Below, piece after piece: positions 23,739-31,143 of a stretch of DNA of 64,000 bases. The notes beneath the pieces were generated by a model. It had not been told where the DNA came from. It was given only the letters and a program-made list of their open reading frames with translations, and made no database searches. Positions within the stretch are counted from its first letter, which is position 1. The number at the start of each line of letters is the position of its first letter. This DNA comes from Kutzneria sp044547355 (lineage in GTDB: Bacteria > Actinomycetota > Actinomycetes > Mycobacteriales > Pseudonocardiaceae): positions 122,889 through 186,888 of the forward strand of contig NZ_JBIUAG010000018.1 in the NCBI RefSeq assembly GCF_044547355.1, given 5' to 3'. Position numbers and translations under genes: made by a program.

Positions 23739-26353
23739 CGCAGGGCGTGGCGGGCGTAGGCGCGGACGTCGGCGTCGGGATCGGCGAGGGCTTCGGTGAG
23801 GACGGTGATGGCCTCGGCGGAGGCAGGGAGCTGGCCGAGGGCGCGGACGGCGGCGCGGCGGACGTTGGGGTGGGGGTCGGCGACGGCGGCGAGCAGGTGG
23901 CCGGTGTCGGCGAGGGCGGTGGCGGCCTCGCGGACCTGCCAGGCCTCGTCGGTGAAGGCGTCGGCGGCGTGGGGCCGCAGGGTGTCGGCGCCGGAGGCGA
24001 GGGCGGCGGCGCGGACCAGAGGGTCGGGATCGGTGGCCAAGGGGACCAGGGCGGCGTTGGCTGCGGTGTCGGCGATGGAGCCCAGGCCGCGGGCGACGGC
24101 GATGCGGACCTCGCGGGAGGAGTCGGCGGCGGCCGAGGCGAGGGGCCCGGAGGCGGAGAGGGAGACGAGGCCGTGCACGGCCTCGATGCGGACCGCGGGC
24201 TCGGGGTCGAGGAGGGCCGCGGCGAAGGCGTCCCGGGAGCCGAGGCGTAGGGACCGCAGGAGATAGAGGGCGGTGGCCCGGACGGCGGGCTCGGCGTTGT
24301 GGACGGCGCGGAGCAGCCGGGCGGCCAACTGCTCCGAACCTTCGACAACCTCCACCAGCTCCCGCAGGCCGGCGGCGGCGGCCAGACGCACAGCGGGGGC
24401 GGGGTCGTCGAAGGACTCGGCCAGCGCCAGGGGGAAGCCGGTGGGGGTGGTCTCGGTGAGGGTGGTGACGGCGGTGACGCGGACCTCCTCCACCGGGCTG
24501 GCGAGGTAGGGGCGGAGATCGGCGAGGGAAGGGGAGGCGTCGGCCAAGGCGAGGAGGGCGACGAGGTCGGGGGAAGCGCCGGCGGAGCGGGAAGGGCGGG
24601 GGGAAAGCGAAGCGGGGGCGAAGGAAGCGGGGACGTGGCGGGCGATGAGGGTGGCGGGACCGCCGACCGGCGAGGGGAATTCGGGGACGGGGACCAGATA
24701 CGGCGCGACGGGGCGGCGGAGGAACTCCATGGCGCCGTCGGCGGCCCGGCGGAGGTTGAGGTGGGCGAACCAGGTCTCGTCGTCACGGGACGGGTGGTCG
24801 AGACGGTCGTGGTAGAGGCCCCAGCGGGACTCGGTGCGGACCAGAGAACTCCGAGCGGCCATCTCGGCGCAGTCGCGGATGAAGGTGACCTCGACGCAGC
24901 GCATGAGCTCATGGGGAGTGCGAGCGCCCATGGCGGCGATCTCGGTGCGCATGCGGGAGAAGTGCTCGATGGCGATCTCGAGGCGGTTGGAGCTCTTGGG
25001 CGGGGCGACGTAGTCGTTGACGAGGCGGCGGAGCTTGTACTCGACCTGAGGCTGGGGCGGACCGTCCGGATTGGACAGTGGACGGTAGATGAGCTCGTGG
25101 GCGGCGGAGATCTGGTCCTCCGGCAGGGGAACGCGGGGGGCGTCCACCGAGGCGGCGTGGGCGCCGGAGAGGTCGCCGAAGACGAAGGCGCCGATCATGT
25201 AGTTGTGGGGCACGCAGGCGAGGTCGCCGGCGGCGTAGAGGCCGGGGACGGTGGTCTGGCCATGCTCGTCGACCCAGACCCCGGAGGCGGAATGGCCGCC
25301 GCACAGGCCGATCTCGGAGATGTGCATCTCGACGTCATGGGTGCGGTAGTCGTGGCCCCGACCGGCGTGGAAGGCGCCGCGGGTGGGGCGTTCGGTGGTG
25401 TGCAGGATGCCTTCCAGGGCCCGGACGGACTCCTCGGGAAGGTGGGAAAGCCGGAGGTAGACGGGACCCCGCTCGGAGTGGATCTCCCGGGCGACCTCGG
25501 CCATCATCTGGCCGGACCAGTAGTCGCAGTCGACAAAACGATCGCCGGCAGCGTTGGCCTGGTAGCCGCCGAAGGGATTGGCGACGTAGGCGCAGGCGGG
25601 CCCGTTGTAGTCCTTGATCAACGGATTGATCTGGAAGCACTCGATGCCGGACAGCTCGGCCCCGGCGTGGTAGGCCATGGCGTAGCCGTCGCCGGCGTTG
25701 GTGGGATTCTCGTACGTGCCATAGAGATAGCCGCTGGCCGGCAGGCCCAGCCGTCCACACGGGCCGGTCGCCAGCACCACAGTGCGAGCCGACACGGTGA
25801 CGAACTCGCCGGAGCGGGTGTCGAAGCCGACGGCGCCGACGGCCCGGCCGGCCGAGGTCAGGACGCGGACGGGCATGACCCGGTTGGTGATGGTGACCAG
25901 GGACCGCATGCGCTTCTCGCGCAGCACCCGGTAGAGGACCTTCTTGACGTCCTTGCCCTCGGGCATCGGCAGCACGTAGCTGCCGGAGCGGTGCACCCGC
26001 CGCACGGCGTACTCGCCGTAGGAGTCCTTCTCGAACTTGACGCCGTAGCCCTCCAGCCGCCGCACCATGTCGTAGCCCCGGGTGGCGGTCTGCATGATGG
26101 TGCGCTGGTTGACGATCCCGTCGTTGGCCCGGGTGATCTCGGCGACGTAGTCCTCGGGGGTGGCCTTGCCGGGAATCACGGCGTTGTTGACGCCGTCCAT
26201 GCCCATGGCCAGCGCCCCGGAGTGCCGCACGTGGGCCTTTTCCAGCAGCAGCACGCAAGCGCCGTGCTCGGCGGCGGAGATGGCGGCCATGGTGCCGGCG
26301 GTGCCGCCGCCGATCACCAGCACGTCACAGCTCAGTTCACGGCGTTCGGTCAC
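23735..26353 (-). CDS. AprA/FrdA-type flavoprotein fused to C-terminal HEAT repeats
   Basis: 872 residues. Residues ~1-560 are an FAD oxidoreductase of the fumarate reductase/adenylylsulfate reductase alpha family: FAD motif VLVIGGGTAGTMAAISAAEHG at ~11-31 (split here only for description), substrate-domain motif ARTVVLATGPCGRLG, and late FAD motif TTVPGLYAAGDLAC. From ~590 to the end there are about eight HEAT-like helical pairs (for example DPEPAVRIEAVHGLVSL and DPHPNVRRAAVRALGQL). GTG at 26353 overlaps the ATPase stop by 4 bp, so it is the last gene of the operon. Paired with an AprB-like ferredoxin. Substrate unknown; sulfur chemistry is a reasonable guess. Confidence 0.82.
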   Translation of the reverse strand: MTERRELSCDVLVIGGGTAGTMAAISAAEHGACVLLLEKAHVRHSGALAMGMDGVNNAVIPGKATPEDYVAEITRANDGIVNQRTIMQTATRGYDMVRRLEGYGVKFEKDSYGEYAVRRVHRSGSYVLPMPEGKDVKKVLYRVLREKRMRSLVTITNRVMPVRVLTSAGRAVGAVGFDTRSGEFVTVSARTVVLATGPCGRLGLPASGYLYGTYENPTNAGDGYAMAYHAGAELSGIECFQINPLIKDYNGPACAYVANPFGGYQANAAGDRFVDCDYWSGQMMAEVAREIHSERGPVYLRLSHLPEESVRALEGILHTTERPTRGAFHAGRGHDYRTHDVEMHISEIGLCGGHSASGVWVDEHGQTTVPGLYAAGDLACVPHNYMIGAFVFGDLSGAHAASVDAPRVPLPEDQISAAHELIYRPLSNPDGPPQPQVEYKLRRLVNDYVAPPKSSNRLEIAIEHFSRMRTEIAAMGARTPHELMRCVEVTFIRDCAEMAARSSLVRTESRWGLYHDRLDHPSRDDETWFAHLNLRRAADGAMEFLRRPVAPYLVPVPEFPSPVGGPATLIARHVPASFAPASLSPRPSRSAGASPDLVALLALADASPSLADLRPYLASPVEEVRVTAVTTLTETTPTGFPLALAESFDDPAPAVRLAAAAGLRELVEVVEGSEQLAARLLRAVHNAEPAVRATALYLLRSLRLGSRDAFAAALLDPEPAVRIEAVHGLVSLSASGPLASAAADSSREVRIAVARGLGSIADTAANAALVPLATDPDPLVRAAALASGADTLRPHAADAFTDEAWQVREAATALADTGHLLAAVADPHPNVRRAAVRALGQLPASAEAITVLTEALADPDADVRAYARHALR

Positions 26354-27063
26354 GAGGTGCTCCCCAGGGCGGCCAGGATCTCGGTGCGGGCGGCGGAGTT
26401 GTCGCCGTCGCCGCGTGGCACGGGAACGTCCACAATGGACTTCAGGGACCGGTCGCCGAGCACCGCGACCCGGTCGCCGAGGAACACGGCCTCGTCCACG
26501 TCGTGGGTGACGAAGACGATGGTGGTCGGCTGCTGCGACCAGACGTCGACCAGCAGCAGCTGCATGGCCCGCCGGGTCTGGGTGTCCAGCGCGCCGAAGG
26601 GCTCGTCGGCCAGGATCACCCGCGGCCCGCTGGCCAGGGTGCGGGCCAGCTGAACCCGCTGCCGCATGCCGCCGGACAGCTCGCGGGGCAGGTGGTCGGC
26701 GTAGCCGCCGAGGCCGACGCGTTCGATCCACGACAGGGCCTGGGAGCGCCGGGAAGTCCTTGGCACGCCGCGAATCGCCAGCGGCAGCTCGACATTGCGG
26801 CGGACGCTGCGCCACGGCAGCAGCCCGTCCTCCTGGAACACCAGGGCCCGCTCGGACGAGGTGCGCACGATCGGCCGGCCGTCCAGGGAAATGCTGCCGC
26901 CCGACGGTCGGTGCAGGCCGGCCAGGGTGCGCAGCACGGTCGACTTGCCGCAGCCGGAGCCGCCGACGAGCACCAGGATCTCGCCGCCCTCGATCTTGAG
27001 GTCGATGCCTCGCAGCACCGGGGTTTCCCGGTAGCCGACGGTCAGGTCCTCGATCAGCATCAT
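26350..27063 (-). CDS. ABC transporter ATPase (nitrate/sulfonate/taurine type)
   Basis: 237 residues. Walker A GGSGCGKST, Q-loop FQEDGLLPW, signature LSGGMRQRVQLAR, Walker B VILADEPFGALD and the switch His in VTHDVDEA are all intact. It belongs to the SsuB/TauB/NrtD group by sequence style. The ATG at 27063 overlaps the permease stop (ATGATG). Energises the importer formed with the adjoining permease and lipoprotein. Confidence 0.92.
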   Translation of the reverse strand: MMLIEDLTVGYRETPVLRGIDLKIEGGEILVLVGGSGCGKSTVLRTLAGLHRPSGGSISLDGRPIVRTSSERALVFQEDGLLPWRSVRRNVELPLAIRGVPRTSRRSQALSWIERVGLGGYADHLPRELSGGMRQRVQLARTLASGPRVILADEPFGALDTQTRRAMQLLLVDVWSQQPTTIVFVTHDVDEAVFLGDRVAVLGDRSLKSIVDVPVPRGDGDNSAARTEILAALGSTS

Positions 27064-27833
27064 CGCGCGAGCTCCACTTCCCTGGGCAGCCAACGGGTCA
27101 CGCGCCGGCCGACCAGCTCCACCGCCGCCGCGCTGCCGAAGCCCAGCAGCCCGATGGTCAGCATGCCGACGATCACGCCGGGATAGTCCACAACCGTGTA
27201 GGCCTGCCAGGTTCGGTAGTCCACGCCGTACTGGCCGGAGATCATCTCGGCCGAGATCACGCAGATCCACGCCACGCCCATGCCGACCGACAGCCCGGAG
27301 AACACGCCGGGCAGCGCCCCCGGCAGCACCACGCTCCACAGCACCCGCCGGCCGTTGCCGCCCATGGTGCGCACGGCTTCCTCCCACACCACCGGCAGCG
27401 CGGTGACGGCGTGCCGGGTGGACACCAGGATCGGGAAGAACGCGGCCAGGAAGGTGATGAAGACGATGCCTTGCTCGTTGCTGGGGAACAGCAGGATGGC
27501 GATGGGCACCATGGCGATGGCCGGGATCGGCCGCAGCACCTCCAGCGGCGGCGACACCAGGTCGCCGGCCAGCGCCGACCGCCCCACGGCCACGCCGATG
27601 GCCACACCGGCCAGCGCCGCCAGCGCGAAGCCGATCAGGATCCGGGCCAGGCTGTCGCCCAAGTCCTGGTAGTACAGGGAGGTCTGCAACTGGTAGCCCA
27701 GATCGCGGGCCACGTCCACTACCGTCGGCAGCCGGTCGAAGTGCAGCCAGAAGTTCACGTGCAGGCTTGTCAGCAGTTGCCATAACAGCAGGGCGGCGAC
27801 CAGGGAACCGCCGCGCAGCAGGTGTTTTCTCAT
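27060..27833 (-). CDS. ABC transporter permease (SsuC/TauC type)
   Basis: 257 residues with about six TM helices and the BPD_transp_1 coupling motif region (EEAVRTMGGNGRRVLWSVVL, then GALPGVFSGL). Starts with ATG overlapping the SBP stop by 4 bp. Codon 17 is a TTA leucine codon (27783-27785), rare in this genome, so translation may depend on a bldA-type tRNA. Confidence 0.92.
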   Translation of the reverse strand: MRKHLLRGGSLVAALLLWQLLTSLHVNFWLHFDRLPTVVDVARDLGYQLQTSLYYQDLGDSLARILIGFALAALAGVAIGVAVGRSALAGDLVSPPLEVLRPIPAIAMVPIAILLFPSNEQGIVFITFLAAFFPILVSTRHAVTALPVVWEEAVRTMGGNGRRVLWSVVLPGALPGVFSGLSVGMGVAWICVISAEMISGQYGVDYRTWQAYTVVDYPGVIVGMLTIGLLGFGSAAAVELVGRRVTRWLPREVELAR

Positions 27834-29143
27834 GCCAGCCTCACTGCGGTGGGATAGTCGACGATTCGGGATCCGGGATGGGCCGAGACGTAGGCCCGCG
27901 CCTCGGCCTCGGTGTCGAACGGGCGTAATCCGTTGCCGTGCACCCAGTACGACTTGTCGGCGAACCAGCGCGTGCCGGTGAGAGCGTCGTCCACGTAGGC
28001 GGCGCGGACCTTCTTCGAGCTGTCACGGATCAAGCGCAGCAGGGCGTCCGGCGACGACGCCGTGACGGTGGACGAATCCCCGGCGAACCAGACCTCGCCG
28101 GCGTTCACGGGGCGATGAACCGACGGCACCGCAAGCGAAGACAGCGGCTTGGTGTCCACAAAGGAGGAAAGGTCCAGCCCCTTGATGCCGCCGATCGAGC
28201 GTAGGAAAGGAATGTCCTTCTGTAGGGCGGAGATCAGGTCCGGCCGCAGGGTCGGGTCGAAGGTGACCAGCCCGTTGGGCCCGTTGTAGAGGTACACCAC
28301 CTCCGGCGCGAGCCCGGTGGCGGCGGCGACCTTCTGGGCCGCCGCCATGGGGTGAGCGTTGAGGAAGGCGGTGGCGTCCAGCTGGGCCTGGAGAAAGGCC
28401 TGCACCACATCGGGATTCGACGCCGCGTACTTCTGCCGCACGACAACTCCGTGCCAGGTGGGCAGGTTGAGCGCCGCGCCGTCGTACAGCAGCCGGGCCT
28501 GGCCGGCGAACACCAGCTGCCCCGGCCACGCCACGAACTGCCCCAGCGCGTCCACCGCCCCGGCCCGCAGCGCCGACGCCCCGACCGCCGGGTCCTGGTT
28601 GATCATCTGCACATCGCGGTCGGGATCGAGGCCGAGTCCGGACAGCGCCCGCACGGTGGTGCCGTTGCCGGCCGACCCGATGCTGGTGGAGATCCGCTTG
28701 CCGCGCAGGTCGGCCAGCGAGTGGGCCGGCGACGAGGACGGGACGACCACCATGTTCAGGGCCCCGCGCAGGTTGTAGCCGGTGGCCGAGACCAGCGCGG
28801 TCCGCCCGTCGCCGAACTCCTGGGTCCGGGAGGCGTTGATCAGCAGCGGGAAGTCGCCCATCGACCCGATGTCGATCTTCCCGGCCACCATCTGGGCGGT
28901 GATCGGCGCGCCGGTGGAGTAGTCCTGCCAGTCGACCCGGTACGCCTTGCCGGTGCGACGACCCAGCTCCGACAGCCGCTGCTCCAGGTAGCCCTGGGCC
29001 CGCAGCAGCGTCCCGGCGGTGACGGTGTTGATCGTCTTGGACTGGTAGCCGACCACCACGGTGACCACGTTCGACGCCGCCCCGGAGGCCACCGAGCACG
29101 CGGACAGCAACGCCAGCAGCAGCGCCGGCCAGGCCCGTCTCAC
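27830..29143 (-). CDS. Lipoprotein substrate-binding protein with NosL-like C-terminal extension
   Basis: 437 residues. GTG at 29143 overlaps the ferredoxin stop and starts a lipoprotein signal with lipobox LLSAC. Residues ~30-330 are a SsuA/TauA/NrtA-type binding domain (VVVGYQSKTINTVTAGTLL, IDIGSMGDFPLL, LADLRGKRISTSIGS). Residues ~340-437 are extra for this family: EVWFAGDSSTV ... AAYVDDALTG ... SYWVHGNGLRPFDTEAEARA ... GSRIVDY, with the pattern of a NosL-like domain. A TTA codon lies at 27926-27928 (codon 406). Captures the substrate for the adjacent permease/ATPase. Confidence 0.82.
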   Translation of the reverse strand: MRRAWPALLLALLSACSVASGAASNVVTVVVGYQSKTINTVTAGTLLRAQGYLEQRLSELGRRTGKAYRVDWQDYSTGAPITAQMVAGKIDIGSMGDFPLLINASRTQEFGDGRTALVSATGYNLRGALNMVVVPSSSPAHSLADLRGKRISTSIGSAGNGTTVRALSGLGLDPDRDVQMINQDPAVGASALRAGAVDALGQFVAWPGQLVFAGQARLLYDGAALNLPTWHGVVVRQKYAASNPDVVQAFLQAQLDATAFLNAHPMAAAQKVAAATGLAPEVVYLYNGPNGLVTFDPTLRPDLISALQKDIPFLRSIGGIKGLDLSSFVDTKPLSSLAVPSVHRPVNAGEVWFAGDSSTVTASSPDALLRLIRDSSKKVRAAYVDDALTGTRWFADKSYWVHGNGLRPFDTEAEARAYVSAHPGSRIVDYPTAVRLA

Positions 29144-29367
29144 CGGATCAGGTAAGGCATGTTGACAGTGACCGCCCCGGTGGGGCAGCGCGCCGCGCAC
29201 GGTCCGCAGTACCAGCACTCGTCCACGTGCATGTAGGCCACGTCGGTCTCCGGGTTGATGGCCAGCGAGTCCAGCGGGCACACGTCGACGCAGAGTCGGC
29301 ATCCCTTTACGCACAGTGACTCATCGATCACGACCGGGACATCCGCCCGGTTGGGCGCCAAAGCCAT
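29140..29367 (-). CDS. AprB-like 2x[4Fe-4S] ferredoxin
   Basis: 75 residues with two cluster motifs: CVKGCRLCVDVCP and CWYCGPCAARCP. The 'D-E-C-W-x-C' run followed by CP-x-x-A is the arrangement seen in the beta subunit of adenylylsulfate reductase, and the partner flavoprotein is AprA-like. ATG at 29367 follows AAGAGGAG. First structural gene of the overlapping operon, 31 bp after the GntR gene. Presumably passes electrons to or from the flavoprotein. Confidence 0.85.
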   Translation of the reverse strand: MALAPNRADVPVVIDESLCVKGCRLCVDVCPLDSLAINPETDVAYMHVDECWYCGPCAARCPTGAVTVNMPYLIR

Positions 29368-29398
29368 GGCGAAACTCCTCTTTACGGTCGAAGTCGAC

Positions 29399-30124
29399 TT
29401 ATCGGTCGAGCACCGCGCGCATGGTGAGCCGGTCCCCGCGGAACCGGATGAACTCCAGATCGACCGGGCGCCCGTCGGCCAGCCGGGTCAGCCGCTCCAC
29501 GAGCAGGAGCGCCCCGCCGCGCGGCAGGTCGAGCACGGCGGCCACGTGCGGGTCGGCGTTGACCGCCTCCATGCCGATCTCGGCCCGGCCCAGCGGCTGC
29601 CCGCAGATCCGCTCCAGCAGCGTGAAGACGTCGTTGTGTACGAGGTCCTCGGCCAGCAGCGGCTCGCCGACGTCGGCCGGCAGGTAGGTGAGGTCCAGCG
29701 ACAGCGGCAGCCCGTTCAGCCGGCGCAGCCGCTCGACGCAAACGATTGCGGCCCCGGTCTCCAACCCGAGCCGGTCGGCGATCACGCCGGTGGCGGCCAG
29801 CGCGCCCGAGGTCCGCACCTCGTTGCTGACCTCGCCGTGCTCGTGCAGCGTCTCGGCCAGCCCCATCAGCCGGTTCAGCCCGTGCGGGTACTTGCGGGCC
29901 ACCACCACGGTGCCGATGCCCGGCGACCGCTCGATCAGCCCGTCGGCCCGCAGCAGCTCCAGCGCCTCCCGCACGGCGTTGCGGGTGGCGTCGAACTCCC
30001 GGCCGAGAAGTCGCTCGTCGGGCAGCACGCCGTCGGTGAAGTCGCCGTCGAGCACCTGCCGGCGCAGGGCGTCGGCGATCTGCCTCGCCCGGTCCGCCCG
30101 GGGCCGTCGCGGTTGCGGGTCCAT
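29399..30124 (-). CDS. GntR-family regulator (HutC/UTRA subfamily)
   Basis: 241 residues. N-terminal GntR winged HTH (RARQIADALRRQVLDGDF, LPDERLLGREFDATRNAVRE, GLIERSPGIGTVVV) and a C-terminal UTRA effector-binding domain (LPLSLDLTYLPADV, VDLEFIRFRGDRL). ATG at 30124; the frame extends upstream but lacks domain sequence. Same strand and only 31 bp ahead of the ferredoxin gene, so it is likely the first gene and the local repressor of the AprAB-like/ABC operon. Confidence 0.85.
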   Translation of the reverse strand: MDPQPRRPRADRARQIADALRRQVLDGDFTDGVLPDERLLGREFDATRNAVREALELLRADGLIERSPGIGTVVVARKYPHGLNRLMGLAETLHEHGEVSNEVRTSGALAATGVIADRLGLETGAAIVCVERLRRLNGLPLSLDLTYLPADVGEPLLAEDLVHNDVFTLLERICGQPLGRAEIGMEAVNADPHVAAVLDLPRGGALLLVERLTRLADGRPVDLEFIRFRGDRLTMRAVLDR

Positions 30125-30442
30125 GACGCCGAACGGTCCGGAGAAGCCATTTCCGGGCGATGACGGACATGTTTCAGTGGTGTTACGCCACCTGGTCAGG
30201 CCCCTTGGCCCAGCACGGACGCGGGTTGCGCCACCGGGGCCGGGAAAGCCCCGGTTCAGATACTGGGATTTTTCTGTCGGGGTCCGACGTACTGTCGCGT
30301 ACACGCCGATCCGGACCCTGACAAGGGGGCATCGGGCAGCTCTTCACGGCATGGAGTCACCGTGAAGAGTTCGAGAAGTGGAGCCGGACACACTCGGCGA
30401 CAGGAGGGATCACGGGGGTTATCCCAAACAGGAGGAACAGCG
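30125..30442. other. Intergenic region between GntR and LuxR genes
   Basis: 318 bp with no supported gene. It holds a GC hairpin (CCGGGGC...GCCCCGG near 30225-30250) and a 10-bp perfect inverted repeat CTCTTCACGG (30340-30349) with CCGTGAAGAG (30360-30369), 74 bp before the LuxR-type start. It must contain the divergent promoters; none could be assigned with confidence. Confidence 0.5.
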
Positions 30443-31066
30443 GTGGAGCGAGTTCGGGTAGGGGTCCACGCGGGCGACCCGATCACCCTGGCCGGGGTGG
30501 CCAGTCACCTGCGCGCACGTCCTGAATTCCAGCTGGTGGGGGAGCGCCAGTTCGGAGAGGCGGCCGTGCTCGTGGTGTGCGCCGACGTCGTCACGTCCGA
30601 GGTCATGTCGGCGCTGCGCCGGTTCACCGAGAACTCCTCGGCCCGGTGCGTGCTGGTGACCAACGAGCTGCGCCAGGCCGACCTGCTCGCCGCTGTGGAG
30701 TGTCGGGTGGTGAGTGTGCTGCCCCGGGCGGACGCCACGGGCGACCGTCTGGCCAGCGCGGTGGTCGCCGCGGCGAGGGGCCGCGGCGACCTCCCGCCCG
30801 ACCTGCTGGGCGAACTGCTCTCGCAGGTGGAGCGCCTCCAGCGGGACGTGCTCGGCCCGCGCGGCCTGACCACCTCGGGGCTGGCCCCGCGTGAGGTGGA
30901 CGTGCTGCGGCTGATGGCCGAGGGCTGGGACACCGCGGAGATCGCGGAGAAGCTCTCGTACTCGGAGCGGACCGTCAAGAATGTCGTGTATGCGGTGATG
31001 AGCCGGCTCGGTCTGCGCAACCGTCCGCACGCGGTCGCCTACGCGCTGCGAGCTGGGGTTATCTAG
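30443..31066 (+). CDS. LuxR-type regulator with degenerate receiver domain (paralogue 1)
   Basis: 207 residues. The C-terminal LuxR HTH is clear (LAPREVDVLRLMAEGWDTAE ... SERTVKNVVYAVMSRL). The N-terminal ~120 residues align with a response-regulator receiver but the acidic pair is reduced (VGVHAGDPITLAG), the phosphorylation strand reads VLVVCADVV, and the usual Lys is replaced (SVLPRADAT). GTG at 30443 has GGAGG 8 nt upstream. The gene at 50841-51464 encodes a gap-free 207-residue paralogue. Lies 77 bp before a SARP regulator on the same strand, so the two probably act together. Confidence 0.85.
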   Translation: MERVRVGVHAGDPITLAGVASHLRARPEFQLVGERQFGEAAVLVVCADVVTSEVMSALRRFTENSSARCVLVTNELRQADLLAAVECRVVSVLPRADATGDRLASAVVAAARGRGDLPPDLLGELLSQVERLQRDVLGPRGLTTSGLAPREVDVLRLMAEGWDTAEIAEKLSYSERTVKNVVYAVMSRLGLRNRPHAVAYALRAGVI

Positions 31067-31143
31067 CCGCGGTCTTGGGCCGATCGGTGGGGACCTGATC
31101 ACGATGTTTGGCCATGGGCCCGTGCGGCGGCCACAATCGCACC

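Noticed and set aside
29391..29400. Palindrome AAGTCGACTT as a GntR operator
   Set aside because: It overlaps the GntR stop codon, lies downstream of the presumed promoter, and does not fit the usual GntR half-site pattern.
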